Shown in pieces: positions 17,100 through 25,926 of a DNA stretch of 36,581 bases; within the stretch, counting starts at the first letter, position 1, and every line of letters starts with the position of its first letter. The notes beneath the pieces are model-generated. The model was not told where the DNA came from. It did not search any database and was given only the letters and a program-made list of their open reading frames with translations. The translations under genes and the position numbers were made by a program. Source of the stretch: Betaproteobacteria bacterium (lineage in GTDB: Bacteria; Pseudomonadota; Gammaproteobacteria; Burkholderiales; Eutrophovitaceae); the NCBI GenBank assembly GCA_020354125.1, contig CP070643.1, positions 1,335,654-1,372,234 on the forward strand. Direction: 5' to 3'.

Positions 17100-17801
17100 T
17101 CATTGTTTGGCTGATTCGGTTTCCGATACGAGATACTTAAGCCCCGCTTTCTTGAGGTAGACGGTGCAACCGGCCTCGGTTTGCAGATGCTGCGTCGACC
17201 CCGCGGGTAGTCTTAACCAGTGACCCTTTGAGTAGCTGCCACGCTCATTATGGAACGAGCCCTCAATGACGAAGATCTCTGCACCGTCAGGGTAAGCAAT
17301 CTCGCCGGCATCTGATCCAGCTTCCCATTTCTGCAGCTCAACACTATCCGAGTAGCTTTCCTGCGAATAAAGCGGTTTGCGTGCCAAACCTTCGACCAAC
17401 CCTTCTTGCCATTCGAGCGCCTTGGTGTCAATTGCAACGTGACGCCGATCAAGTCCCGGGTATTGGCGCAACTTTACGAACAGCACACAGCCGGATTGCG
17501 AGAACGGGGCGTGGCGAAATCCCTCCGGATTGAGAAGGAAAGTCCCTGCTGGCCAATCGCCCTGCTGATCAGAAAACACCCCGTCCAGCACCAGGATCTC
17601 CTCGCCTTGCGGGTGGCCGTGCTCGGGAAAACTCGAATTACTGTCGTAGCGAACCACGGACGTTACCTGACCGGACTCGGCCGCGCCCACCAGATGCACG
17701 CGCTTGCGCCAGACCGTGCCGCTCGGGCTCGCTTGCCACTGCATAGCGCTCGTATCGACCGCGCAATGCGCCGTCAAGTCGCCATTAATACTTGCTGTCA
17801 T
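17100..17801 (-). CDS. two-cupin protein, ChrR-like
   Basis: A 233-residue protein made of two cupin folds, resembling the C-terminal cupin of ChrR-type anti-sigma factors. The first cupin has metal ligands H61, H63, E67 or E68 and H97 (HGHPQGEE, GFRHAP). The second (about 150-215) keeps the fold pattern but lacks the HxH pair and looks degenerate. The zinc-binding anti-sigma N-terminus of true ChrR is absent and no ECF sigma factor gene is adjacent, so I do not call it an anti-sigma factor. The start is ATG at 17801; a longer frame to 17897 would overlap the M23 gene. It follows that gene by 28 bases. Confidence 0.83.
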   Translation of the reverse strand: MTASINGDLTAHCAVDTSAMQWQASPSGTVWRKRVHLVGAAESGQVTSVVRYDSNSSFPEHGHPQGEEILVLDGVFSDQQGDWPAGTFLLNPEGFRHAPFSQSGCVLFVKLRQYPGLDRRHVAIDTKALEWQEGLVEGLARKPLYSQESYSDSVELQKWEAGSDAGEIAYPDGAEIFVIEGSFHNERGSYSKGHWLRLPAGSTQHLQTEAGCTVYLKKAGLKYLVSETESAKQ

Positions 17802-17829
17802 CGCTTTGATCTCTAACCAGGATTTGATC

Positions 17830-18663
17830 TCACACCAGGAACAGTGCCGGATCGACTGGCACGGTATTGAGGTAGACGCCAAAATGAAGGTGCGCACCTG
17901 TTACCCGGCCAGTTGCACCAACTTTACCGATCGTTACGCCCTGCTCGACCCGCTCGCCGACCTCGACATCCATGGCACTGAGATGCGCGTAGAGCGTCAG
18001 CAAGCCCTGGCCGTGATCGAGTATCAGCATGTTGCCGGAAAAGAAATAGTCGCCACGGTCGATCACCGTACCCCCCGCAGCCGCGACCACCGGTGTTCCT
18101 TCTGGCGCAGCCAGATCCATCCCACTATGCGGATTTCGCGATTGCCCGTTGAAAACACGCCGCAGACCGAATGAGCTCGATCGCCTCCCCGGACACGGTT
18201 GCATCAGCGCCAGCGATCCGACCAAAGGCGTGGAGAAAGTCGCGCGTATCTTCTTCAGGTGCGCACTCTCGCGTCGGTAACGTTCAAGATTCTTTTTCGA
18301 GAGGTTGACCTTGCCCGGTTCTACTGTGAGCTCCTGAGTCGCATAGCGCTTGCTGCCAACGGGTATGGGCAGTGTCACGTCGTCGCCATCGGGCCACTCG
18401 ACCGAAATACTCAGGGTGCTGTCTTCTTTCGTCGCCAGCGCGATTCCGACAATCGCTTGCCAGCGCGTCCCGTCGGCCACCACCATGACACGGTCTCCCG
18501 CCAGGTGAACCAGCGGGGCTTGGTCCGACGGCCCCAGCGGCACAATTGCTACTCCCCCGGGGACGGCGGCGGCTTTCGGTAAATCCTGCGCGAAGACTCT
18601 GCTAACTCTGGACAGACTCGCAGCTAACAAGGCCGACAGGTACAAAAACAAACGCCGATTCAT
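17830..18663 (-). CDS. M23-family (LytM) metallopeptidase, exported
   Basis: A 277-residue murein endopeptidase-like protein. GGAG four bases before ATG at 18663 fixes the start. The signal sequence (MNRRLFLYLSALLAA, ending near VFAQ) contains RR-x-F-L and may be Tat-type. An N-terminal domain (about 30-140) precedes the LytM domain. Zinc and catalytic residues are complete: H179 and D183 (HSGMD), H227 (YAHLS), H258 and H260 (HLH). This implies an active peptidoglycan DD-endopeptidase rather than a degenerate LytM factor. It lies between ccoS (106 bases upstream) and the cupin gene. Confidence 0.9.
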   Translation of the reverse strand: MNRRLFLYLSALLAASLSRVSRVFAQDLPKAAAVPGGVAIVPLGPSDQAPLVHLAGDRVMVVADGTRWQAIVGIALATKEDSTLSISVEWPDGDDVTLPIPVGSKRYATQELTVEPGKVNLSKKNLERYRRESAHLKKIRATFSTPLVGSLALMQPCPGRRSSSFGLRRVFNGQSRNPHSGMDLAAPEGTPVVAAAGGTVIDRGDYFFSGNMLILDHGQGLLTLYAHLSAMDVEVGERVEQGVTIGKVGATGRVTGAHLHFGVYLNTVPVDPALFLV

Positions 18664-18769
18664 TTTCTCCAGCTTACGATCTCGAAAAAACCCCAGTATA
18701 TGCAAAGTGTACCGTCAGGTTTGCTGCAGTTTGTTTCGCGACCGGACGATTCTGTTCCGCAGCGCTGAA

Positions 18770-18925
18770 TCACTTGTCGTCAGGGGCATCATCGTCATCG
18801 AGAATTCGATGCGCTGGACCTTCCAGATCATCAAATTGGCCGCTGCGCACGGACCACCAGAACGCCAATCCAACCAGAAACACCAGCACCACTGACAGCG
18901 GGATTAACAGGAAAAGAATATCCAT
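18770..18925 (-). CDS. ccoS: CcoS, cbb3-type cytochrome oxidase assembly protein
   Basis: This 51-residue protein was found by translating the minus strand directly. It begins MDILFLLIPLSVVLVFLVG, continues with FWWSVRSGQFDDLEGPA and ends in an acidic tail, DDDDAPDD. The single N-terminal membrane helix followed by xQFDDLEGPA is the CcoS signature. CcoS is required for maturation of cbb3-type oxidase together with the copper ATPase CcoI. Here it lies 409 bases after ccoI. A short hairpin sits directly before its start codon. Confidence 0.93.
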   Translation of the reverse strand: MDILFLLIPLSVVLVFLVGLAFWWSVRSGQFDDLEGPAHRILDDDDAPDDK

Positions 18926-18942
18926 CGGCCTTTATGAGGCCG
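18926..18942 (-). promoter_or_regulatory. hairpin over the ccoS ribosome binding region
   Basis: CGGCCT (18926-18931) and AGGCCG (18937-18942) can pair across five bases directly before the ccoS ATG. The only Shine-Dalgarno-like AAGG on the minus strand falls in this hairpin, so translation of ccoS may be restrained. This is an inference from sequence only. Confidence 0.35.
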
Positions 18943-19334
18943 GTGCAAAACTACTGCGCGACCTTGATCCGGGCTTGCGCCCGTGTTGATTTGAACCGGT
19001 GCTCGTCCGCCTCCGGCGGTCCGGCCCGGCAACGTAGTTCCCGGGCGCTGCGGCTGATTCTAATCGAACCGCTGCGCGGCGGTGCCGCGCCAATTCCGCT
19101 CTCGCCCTCATGTACTCCCTCCGTACACTCCGGTTCCTGCGCACTGTTTCTATCAAAACGAGTACTCGCCCGGCTGAAGATCGCTCGCGACGTTTTTCAC
19201 CAGTCTCATTTCACTCAAATGTCAGTAGCGAGTTGGATACCATTGAAGGGTCCATGTTCCCGGTTGCGACCTCATCGATTCACAACAAACTTTGGCTTCA
19301 CAACAAAGTTTGGTGTCGATGACAAAACCGGCAT
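18943..19334. other. gene-free spacer between ccoI and ccoS, with a near-perfect repeat
   Basis: ccoI and ccoS are usually adjacent, but here about 400 bases separate them. The open frames in this stretch are Arg- and Ser-rich and unrecognisable, so I call none. Next to the ccoI stop, TTCACAACAAACTTTGG (19279-19295) and TTCACAACAAAGTTTGG (19297-19313) form an 18-base tandem repeat with one change. That change makes CAAACTTTG (19286-19294) and CAAAGTTTG (19304-19312) an inverted repeat as well. A weak terminator of ccoI is possible. Confidence 0.55.
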
Positions 19335-21833
19335 TCAGTCGCTGACCAGCACCATCCGGTGCGTACGCTGTTCGCCGGCCAGCCGGGCTGCGTTTCCCAC
19401 CACCAGCAACGAACTGGCAGACATGCCGATCGCTGCCATCCATGGCGTAATGTAGCCGCTCATTGCCAGTGGAATGGCGAGCGCATTATAGGCAATTGCC
19501 CACCCCAGATTCTGTCTCACAATCCGCAGCGTACGTCGCGAATACCGAACCAATCTCGTGAGATCCGACAAGCGACCAGTCAGCAGCACCATGTCGGCAG
19601 CACCCTGCGCAAGCGCCGCGCCACTCATCAGCGCAATCGCAACCTGTGCCTGGGCCAGAACCGGTGCGTCGTTGACGCCATCGCCGATCATTGCCACCAC
19701 TGCCCCCTGTGCCTGCAGGGTTTTGACATACTCAAGCTTTTGTTCCGGCGACATAGTTGCCCGCCATGTTTTAATGCCGAGTTGCATCGCCGTATCCCGC
19801 ACGACGGAATCCCGGTCTCCTGACAGCAGGCTGATCTGCGCGCCCTGCGCGCGCAGTGCAGCGACAAATCCTGCTGCGTCTGGCCTGAGCTCGTCCTGCA
19901 AGTCGAAACCGGCGAGCATTCGCTCTTCATCGGCAAGCCAAATCTGTGCTTCAACGTCTCCGGTGTCGGCGTTGGCAGCAAGCTCTGCAGCAAATGATTC
20001 GGTTCCGATGCGCAACTTCCTGCCCGCCACTACACCTTCAACACCGCATCCCGGCACGTTGCGCACTTGTTCGGCGTGCAGCGCGGTGCATGCCGCCTCG
20101 CGCATCGCTGTAGCGACCGGATGTTCGGACCCCTGCTCCACGGCCGCTGCCAGCGACAGGGCTTCGTCCTTGTCGGTATTTAGCGGGTAGACGGCGTGCA
20201 CACTCGGTTTGCCGAGCGTCAATGTTCCTGTCTTGTCGATAACGAAATGCGTTGCGCGTGCCAGCGTCTCCAAAGCATGGGCACGGGTCACCAACAGACC
20301 TCGTTTGGCTGCGGAGCTGGTTGCAACCGCCATCGCCATCGGCGTTGCCAGTGCCAATGCGCACGGACAGGTAACAATCAGAACAGACACCACAATGGGC
20401 AAGGCACGCGCCGCATCATGATTCAGCCACCAGATCGCCGTTGCCGCTGCCAACACCAGAATCACCGTCACGAATCGCGCCGCGACTCGATCCGTGATCT
20501 GTTGCAGTCGCGGTCGCGATGCCGACGCGCGTTCCATCAGCTTGACGATCGCCGAAAGTATCGTCTGATCGCCAACACGTTGCACGCGGACAACCAACGG
20601 GTTGCCGCGATTGACTGATCCTCCGGTGACCGGCTGCCCCTGCAGCTTCTTCGCCGGCATGCTCTCGCCCGTCAGAAGCGATTCATCCACTTCCGAATCA
20701 CCCTGTTCTATGATTCCATCTACCGGTATCGCTTCTCCGGGCCTGACCAGGACGTAGTCGCCCGCAGTCAGCACACCTGCGGGAACGACATCACTCTCAG
20801 ACGAGTGAGGGAATCCGGTGATCTTGTTTGCGGTGGCCGGCATCGCGTGTGACAGCGATTCCAGATGCGAGGCGGCTTTCTGACGAGCTCTCAACTCAAG
20901 ATACCTGGCACCAAGCAAGAAGAAGACAAACATCGCCACCGAATCGAAATACACTTCGCCTTTGCCAGTCAAAGTCGCTAGCACACTTGCGGTGAAGGCG
21001 ATGATGATTGCCGCGGCGACCGGCACATCCATTCCGACCCGACGGTTCCGGACATCACGCAACGCTCCGGACATGAACGGCTGGGACGAATAAAACACCA
21101 CCGGCATGGTCAGAATCAGCGCCGCCCAGTTCATCAGAGAGTAAAGACCTTGATCGATACCGCCTTCATCGAGATAACGCGGCAACGCATACATCATTAC
21201 CTGCGTCATGCCCAAGCCGGCAATGGCAAATCGTGCCAACAGGCTTCGAGACTCGCGCTTGCGGCTGGCCTCGAGCGACTGCGCATCATACGGATAGGCC
21301 CGGTAACCGATCGCGTTGATTGCCGCAAGGATTTGCGAAAGCGAGGTCTGCCGCGTATTCCAGCGAACGGTGGCGCGGTTGGTCGTGTAATTGATGTTGA
21401 CTGCGACAACGCCGGCCTGCCGCATCAGATGCGTCTCGTTCAACCAAACACAGGCCGGACAGGTGATACCTTCAAGTATCAGTGAGGCTTCCCGCTCATG
21501 AGCCGCTGGTTGCGTGACGAAACGCGCCTGGATCTCAGGCCGATCAAATACCTTCAGTTGGCTAACGAACTGAGGAAGCGCTTCGCGCGGAGATTGTGGG
21601 TAGCTATCGCGGCGAGTGTAATAATCATCAAGACCCGCCGCCACGATAGCCGAGGCTACCGCCTCGCAGCCGGCACAACACATCGGGCGCGGACTTCCGC
21701 CGATGACAACCTGGTGTTCGACCCGCAGCGGAACCGGCAGTCCGCAGTGGTAGCAGTCTTTGGCGCCCGCCTCGGAGGCAGCGGCGTTATCCGGCGCGGT
21801 CATCGGGTTGCCAATTGCACCGACCGGCATCAC
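19335..21833 (-). CDS. ccoI: CcoI/FixI, copper-translocating P-type ATPase for cbb3 oxidase
   Basis: An 832-residue P1B ATPase of the CcoI/FixI type, which supplies copper for cbb3-type oxidase. The characteristic N-terminus has C27-x2-C30 (CYHCG) and C52, C53, C56 (CCAGC), followed by an HMA-like domain with C125 and C128 (TCPAC). The core shows TGES, the transport site C489-P-C491, DKTGT with D533 and GDGVND. It differs from the copper-exporting ATPase at 4055-6475, which has YHS and zinc-ribbon-like modules. The start is uncertain: GTG at 21833, ATG at 21830 and ATG at 21803 are all possible, none with a strong ribosome binding site. The oxidase genes ccoNOPQ are not in the window. Confidence 0.94.
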   Translation of the reverse strand: MMPVGAIGNPMTAPDNAAASEAGAKDCYHCGLPVPLRVEHQVVIGGSPRPMCCAGCEAVASAIVAAGLDDYYTRRDSYPQSPREALPQFVSQLKVFDRPEIQARFVTQPAAHEREASLILEGITCPACVWLNETHLMRQAGVVAVNINYTTNRATVRWNTRQTSLSQILAAINAIGYRAYPYDAQSLEASRKRESRSLLARFAIAGLGMTQVMMYALPRYLDEGGIDQGLYSLMNWAALILTMPVVFYSSQPFMSGALRDVRNRRVGMDVPVAAAIIIAFTASVLATLTGKGEVYFDSVAMFVFFLLGARYLELRARQKAASHLESLSHAMPATANKITGFPHSSESDVVPAGVLTAGDYVLVRPGEAIPVDGIIEQGDSEVDESLLTGESMPAKKLQGQPVTGGSVNRGNPLVVRVQRVGDQTILSAIVKLMERASASRPRLQQITDRVAARFVTVILVLAAATAIWWLNHDAARALPIVVSVLIVTCPCALALATPMAMAVATSSAAKRGLLVTRAHALETLARATHFVIDKTGTLTLGKPSVHAVYPLNTDKDEALSLAAAVEQGSEHPVATAMREAACTALHAEQVRNVPGCGVEGVVAGRKLRIGTESFAAELAANADTGDVEAQIWLADEERMLAGFDLQDELRPDAAGFVAALRAQGAQISLLSGDRDSVVRDTAMQLGIKTWRATMSPEQKLEYVKTLQAQGAVVAMIGDGVNDAPVLAQAQVAIALMSGAALAQGAADMVLLTGRLSDLTRLVRYSRRTLRIVRQNLGWAIAYNALAIPLAMSGYITPWMAAIGMSASSLLVVGNAARLAGEQRTHRMVLVSD

Positions 21834-21929
21834 GCAACAACTTCGGCCAAAGGTGATGTCCTGCTTGTCGATTGCGCGTCGCCAGCTTTGGTTTATGACT
21901 CGCCCCGAACGGCTGCGCAGAGCGTGACC

Positions 21930-22181
21930 TCACCGCTTCTGATACTGAGACGCTTTGGTTTGTGAGGAAGCCGTGCTGTCCGAGGAAGTCTTGGCCCCGG
22001 TCGTGTTCAGCCCGAGCAACTTGTAAAGGGGGCAGAAACGTGCCGATGACGTCACAATGAGAACGACACCAATCAGGCCGAGCCAGCGCGCGCCGCCTTC
22101 CACCATGAAGAACAGGCTCAACAAGGCAATTCCCAGAATAAAGCGAATCACACGATCCGCATTCCCCATGTTCGAGGTCAT
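21930..22181 (-). CDS. DUF2892 small membrane protein
   Basis: An 83-residue protein with the DUF2892 pattern: MGNADRVIRFILG near the N-terminus, two hydrophobic helices (about 12-28 and 34-46), then SARFCPLYKLLGLNT. The family resembles the membrane part of YgaP, and its function is not established. GGAGGG before ATG at 22181 decides the start. The conserved Cys in FCPLY is present. A polar Ser/Thr/Lys-rich tail follows. Confidence 0.88.
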   Translation of the reverse strand: MTSNMGNADRVIRFILGIALLSLFFMVEGGARWLGLIGVVLIVTSSARFCPLYKLLGLNTTGAKTSSDSTASSQTKASQYQKR

Positions 22182-22331
22182 TTCGTTCCCTCCCACGATC
22201 GTCGAAAAACCAGTCAGCAAAGCGTTGCCAGTGTATGGGGAGAGCGTTTGCCACGTTTGATATTGGTCAACTACTGAGCTTTGCCAGGCGGCGCGCTGCC
22301 ATCGCGGCACCCGTGTGCCGCTGACTCGCCG

Positions 22332-22697
22332 TCACAGTCCGGTGACCTCACTGGAACCGGTCCCGGTCAAAAATCGGCGTAGCCGTATCAGCATGGCGAC
22401 GTTGAAGCAGGTCAGACCAAGAGCGAGCAAGAAGTGCAGCCGTGCCCAAAACACGGTGCTGTCAACCAGTGCGTTGACCGTCTGTGCCTGTTCGGTGACA
22501 TGGTCAAACAAAACCAATGCAATCTCGCGCAAGCCATCTGCATCATCGCCTTGCCGTATCGCCACGCCAACCGCTTCAGGGGGCGGCTTCAGCTCACTCA
22601 ACTTTGGGAATACCCAAACGTCGGCGACCAGAATCGCGGCGACGAAAGAAGCGTAGACCACTGCCGCGATCACGTTCACCCGCAACAACCACTTCAT
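22332..22697 (-). CDS. hypothetical membrane protein with two or three helices
   Basis: A 121-residue protein not recognised as a named family. It has an N-terminal hydrophobic helix (about 7-30), an extracytoplasmic loop of roughly 50 residues rich in charged residues, and a hydrophobic C-terminal segment (about 85-106) ending in LRRFLTG. GGAGG five bases before ATG at 22697 supports the start. It lies 106 bases after the CoA ligase gene and 150 bases before the DUF2892 gene on the same strand. Confidence 0.72.
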   Translation of the reverse strand: MKWLLRVNVIAAVVYASFVAAILVADVWVFPKLSELKPPPEAVGVAIRQGDDADGLREIALVLFDHVTEQAQTVNALVDSTVFWARLHFLLALGLTCFNVAMLIRLRRFLTGTGSSEVTGL

Positions 22698-22803
22698 TCA
22701 AACCTCCGTGTCTGACACGCCGGCTCGGCCCCCGCACGCAAGCGGTCTGTGCCGATGTGCGCCTGACAATGACCCGCTCCGATCGGACAAGCGTGGCGCG
22801 CGC

Positions 22804-24702
22804 CTAGGTTTTCACAGCTTCCTGGATTTGCTCGAGCGCCGCGGGATCTTCGAGCGTGGTCAGGTCGCCGGGGTCACGGCCTTCTGCGAGGGCCTGGATA
22901 CTACGCCGCAACAACTTTCCGGAGCGCGTCTTCGGCAACGCGGAAACGAAATAGACTCTTCGCGGCCTGGCGATTGCACCGAGCTGCGCATCCACTTTAG
23001 CCATGACCTCCTTCTCTTGTGCCACTTTGGTCTCTTCGCTAGAGATTTGCGCTGAATCTTTCACTACTGCGAACGCCAGTGGCATCTGTCCTTTCAGTTG
23101 GTCATTGACACCGACCACCGCCACCTCGGCGACATTCGGGTGCGCCTGAACCGCCTCTTCAATCTCGCGCGTACCGAGCCGGTGACCTGCGACGTTAATC
23201 ACATCGTCGGTTCGACCGAGAATGAAGTAATAACCATCCTTGTCGCGAATGCCCCAGTCGAACGTCGAATAGACCAGTTTGGTGGTGAAGGTCGAAAAAT
23301 ACGTCGTGACGAACCGCTCATCGTCACCCCACACCGTGGTCATGCAGCCGGGTGGTAGCGGCGGAATGATCGCAACCACGCCTTTCTCATCGGCATCGGC
23401 CTCGCTTGCATCCGCTTCGCGCAGCAGTTTCAAGTCGTAGCCGTATGCCGGAAACGAGGGACTGCCGAACTTGACCGGCGTTTCTTCAACGCCGGGCGCT
23501 GACGTCAGAATCGGCCACCCCGTCTCGGTCTGCCAATAATGATCAATCACGGGTTTGCCCAACGCCTCAGTCAGCCACGAGTGGGTCGGCTCGTCCAACG
23601 GTTCGCCGGCAAGGAATACGTGCTTCAGTGACGAAAGGTCATACTTGGTCATGTATTCGGGATCCTGCTTTTTCAGCACACGAACACCGGTCGGCGACGA
23701 AAACATGACTCCGACTTGGTAATCCTGAACGATCTTCCACCAGATACCGGGGTCAGGACGGACCGGCACACCCTCATAGACGATTGTCGTCAAACCGCAG
23801 ATCAACGGCGCATAGACGATGTACGAATGCCCGACCACCCAGCCAATATCCGAGGTGGTGAACATGGTTTCCCCCGCGTTGCCGCAGTAGATGTTCTTCA
23901 TTGATGCAGCCATCGCCACAGCGTAGCCACCGGTATCACGCTGCACGCCCTTGGGTTTTCCAGTGGTACCGGATGTGTACAGGATGTAACTTGGCTCGCT
24001 CGACTCGAGCCAGGTTACCGGAACGTCTTCACCCTCGTGCTCAGCTGCCAAGCGCGCGTAGTCGAGATCGCGCCCTTTGGTGAGTGGCATATCCTTGTCG
24101 AGACCACGATTGACAATGACGACTTTTTCCGGCGGTGTTTTCGCCACACTCATCGCCTCGTCGACCAGATGCTTGTACGGAATTACCCGTCCGGCACGCA
24201 TTCCGGCATCCGCGGTCACCATTACTTTCGGGCCCGCATCATCGATACGCAGCGCCAGGCTCGCTGGCGCAAAGCCACCGAACACGACCGAATGAATGGC
24301 TCCAAGCCGGGCGCACGCGAGCATGGCAAATATCGCCTCGGGAATCATCGGCATGTAAATCAGGACACGGTCGCCTTTACCAACCCCGAGGCCCCGCAGC
24401 ACGGCCGCACAACGCATCACTTCTTTATGTAGTTCGGCATAGGTGTAAGCCTGCTCGGTGCCGGTCTCGGTCGAGATATACACCATCGCCTTTTGATCGC
24501 CGCGTTCCCCCAAATGACGATCGATCGCGTTGTGGCACAGATTGGTCTCGCCCCCAACAAACCAGCGAGCAAAAGGTGGATTCTCGTATTCGAGTACCTG
24601 ATCAAACGGTTTGTGCCAATCAATCAGTGCGGCCTGTTCGGTCCAGAATCCATCCCGGTCTTCAATGGATCTGCGGTAGAACTGTTCATACTTCTTTCCC
24701 AT
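22804..24702 (-). CDS. prpE: propionate-CoA ligase (acetyl/propionyl-CoA synthetase family)
   Basis: A 632-residue AMP-forming acyl-CoA synthetase. The P-loop YTSGTTGKPKG is at 242-252, and the C-terminal lysine K596 (TRSGKLLRR) is the site that protein acetylation usually controls. FGGFAPASLALRIDDAGPKV and the overall length fit PrpE (propionyl-CoA synthetase) better than Acs, but activity on acetate or 3-hydroxypropionate cannot be excluded by reading alone. GGGGGAGA before ATG fixes the start. It follows the acrylyl-CoA reductase gene by 38 bases, which strengthens a propionyl-CoA role. Confidence 0.9.
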   Translation of the reverse strand: MGKKYEQFYRRSIEDRDGFWTEQAALIDWHKPFDQVLEYENPPFARWFVGGETNLCHNAIDRHLGERGDQKAMVYISTETGTEQAYTYAELHKEVMRCAAVLRGLGVGKGDRVLIYMPMIPEAIFAMLACARLGAIHSVVFGGFAPASLALRIDDAGPKVMVTADAGMRAGRVIPYKHLVDEAMSVAKTPPEKVVIVNRGLDKDMPLTKGRDLDYARLAAEHEGEDVPVTWLESSEPSYILYTSGTTGKPKGVQRDTGGYAVAMAASMKNIYCGNAGETMFTTSDIGWVVGHSYIVYAPLICGLTTIVYEGVPVRPDPGIWWKIVQDYQVGVMFSSPTGVRVLKKQDPEYMTKYDLSSLKHVFLAGEPLDEPTHSWLTEALGKPVIDHYWQTETGWPILTSAPGVEETPVKFGSPSFPAYGYDLKLLREADASEADADEKGVVAIIPPLPPGCMTTVWGDDERFVTTYFSTFTTKLVYSTFDWGIRDKDGYYFILGRTDDVINVAGHRLGTREIEEAVQAHPNVAEVAVVGVNDQLKGQMPLAFAVVKDSAQISSEETKVAQEKEVMAKVDAQLGAIARPRRVYFVSALPKTRSGKLLRRSIQALAEGRDPGDLTTLEDPAALEQIQEAVKT

Positions 24703-24740
24703 CTCGATCTCCCCCGCGCCGATCTACTGGTATTGATCGG

Positions 24741-25733
24741 TTACGCGCTAATCTTGACTACAGTGCGGCCCTTGATCTGTGCCTTGAGCGCCTTGTCGAA
24801 AACACTCGGCAACTCGGCAAACTCAACCGTCGAACCCATCGCATCCAGATGGCGCGGTTTCAGGTCGGTGGCAAGACGCTGCCAAACCCGCTTTCTGACA
24901 TCCATTGCAGCATTCACCGAGTCGATGCCCAGCAAGCTGACACCGCGAAGAATGAACGGCATCACGGTCGTTTTGAACTCATGACTGGCGGCCAGCCCGA
25001 TCGATGCCAACGCACCACCGACTTTCATGGTACTGGCGATCCAGGACAGCACGTCTCCACCGAGATTGTCGACCGCGCCGGCCCAGGTCTCCTTGCCTAG
25101 CGGCCGGATCTTGGCGAGGTCGAGACTGGAACGCAGCATGACTTCGGCCGCGCCGAGCTGCTGGAGATAACCGGTTTCCGCTTCCTTGCCGGTCAATGCG
25201 ACGACCTGATAGCCAGATGCGGCGAGAATATCCACGGCAACACTTCCGACACCGCCAGTCGCGCCGGTGACGATGACCGGGCCATTAGCCGGTTTCAGGC
25301 CCTCGTGTTCCATGCGCACAACGGCCAGCCCCGCCGTAAAACCCGCAGTTCCGAGCACCATTGACGAATGCAGATCGAGCCCGGTTGGCATCGGCACCAC
25401 CCAATCGGCAGGGACACGGCAGTACTCGCCATAGCCGCCATCATGCGAAACGCCGATGTCGTAACTGGTGGCAATTACCTGGTCGCCCGGCTTGAAGCGA
25501 GAATCGCTCGACTCCTCGACGGTGCCCGACAAGTCGATGCCGCCGTTGCAGGGGAAACGCCGGATGATCTTGCCAGCCCCGGTTGCGGCAAGGGCGTCCT
25601 TGAAATTGACGCTCGAATAAGCAACCTTGATGGTTACCTCACCCGGGTCCAGTTCGTCCAGCCTCATGTCGACAAACCGGCTGACCACTTTGCCATCTTC
25701 GTCAAAGATGCGATACGCCTTGAGCGTGCTCAT
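24741..25733 (-). CDS. acuI: AcuI, NADPH-dependent acrylyl-CoA reductase (MDR family)
   Basis: A 330-residue medium-chain dehydrogenase/reductase of the AcuI/YhdH type. The N-terminal GroES-like domain includes SSVNFKDALAATG, and the Rossmann motif GATGGVGS lies at 157-164. The zinc ligands of alcohol dehydrogenases are absent, as expected in this family. AcuI reduces acrylyl-CoA to propionyl-CoA, protecting the cell from toxic acrylyl-CoA and feeding 3-hydroxypropionate or DMSP-derived carbon to propionyl-CoA. GGGAGG before ATG supports the start. It is in tandem with prpE downstream. Confidence 0.9.
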   Translation of the reverse strand: MSTLKAYRIFDEDGKVVSRFVDMRLDELDPGEVTIKVAYSSVNFKDALAATGAGKIIRRFPCNGGIDLSGTVEESSDSRFKPGDQVIATSYDIGVSHDGGYGEYCRVPADWVVPMPTGLDLHSSMVLGTAGFTAGLAVVRMEHEGLKPANGPVIVTGATGGVGSVAVDILAASGYQVVALTGKEAETGYLQQLGAAEVMLRSSLDLAKIRPLGKETWAGAVDNLGGDVLSWIASTMKVGGALASIGLAASHEFKTTVMPFILRGVSLLGIDSVNAAMDVRKRVWQRLATDLKPRHLDAMGSTVEFAELPSVFDKALKAQIKGRTVVKISA

Positions 25734-25926
25734 ATTCCTCCCGTATTGATTGTCCTGTTGTGTTTTGTGCGGTGATTCGATACTGGCGGTGATTCGAGCC
25801 GAGTAGCGCGATCGATTCCACGGCGCGGGCGATCGACTATGCCCGCTTTAACTATGCCGATTCAATACCCCCGGATTAACTTTGTAATGATACCCGTATC
25901 GCCGGCGACGCCGAAACGGCAGCCTG

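Noticed and set aside
17100..17801. cupin protein as ChrR anti-sigma factor
   Set aside because: The zinc-binding anti-sigma N-terminus is missing and no ECF sigma gene is adjacent.
18934..19455. 173-codon plus-strand frame in the ccoI-ccoS spacer
   Set aside because: It runs into the 3' end of ccoI on the other strand, has no recognisable domain, and its only regularity reflects the DNA repeat.
24135..25100. 321-codon plus-strand frame
   Set aside because: It lies antisense to prpE and acuI, both certain genes, and its protein is Arg/Ser/Pro-rich with no domain; a shadow of GC-rich coding sequence.
25770..25797. direct repeat CGGTGATTCGA, two copies 17 bases apart upstream of acuI
   Set aside because: Only two short copies; insufficient to call an operator or array.
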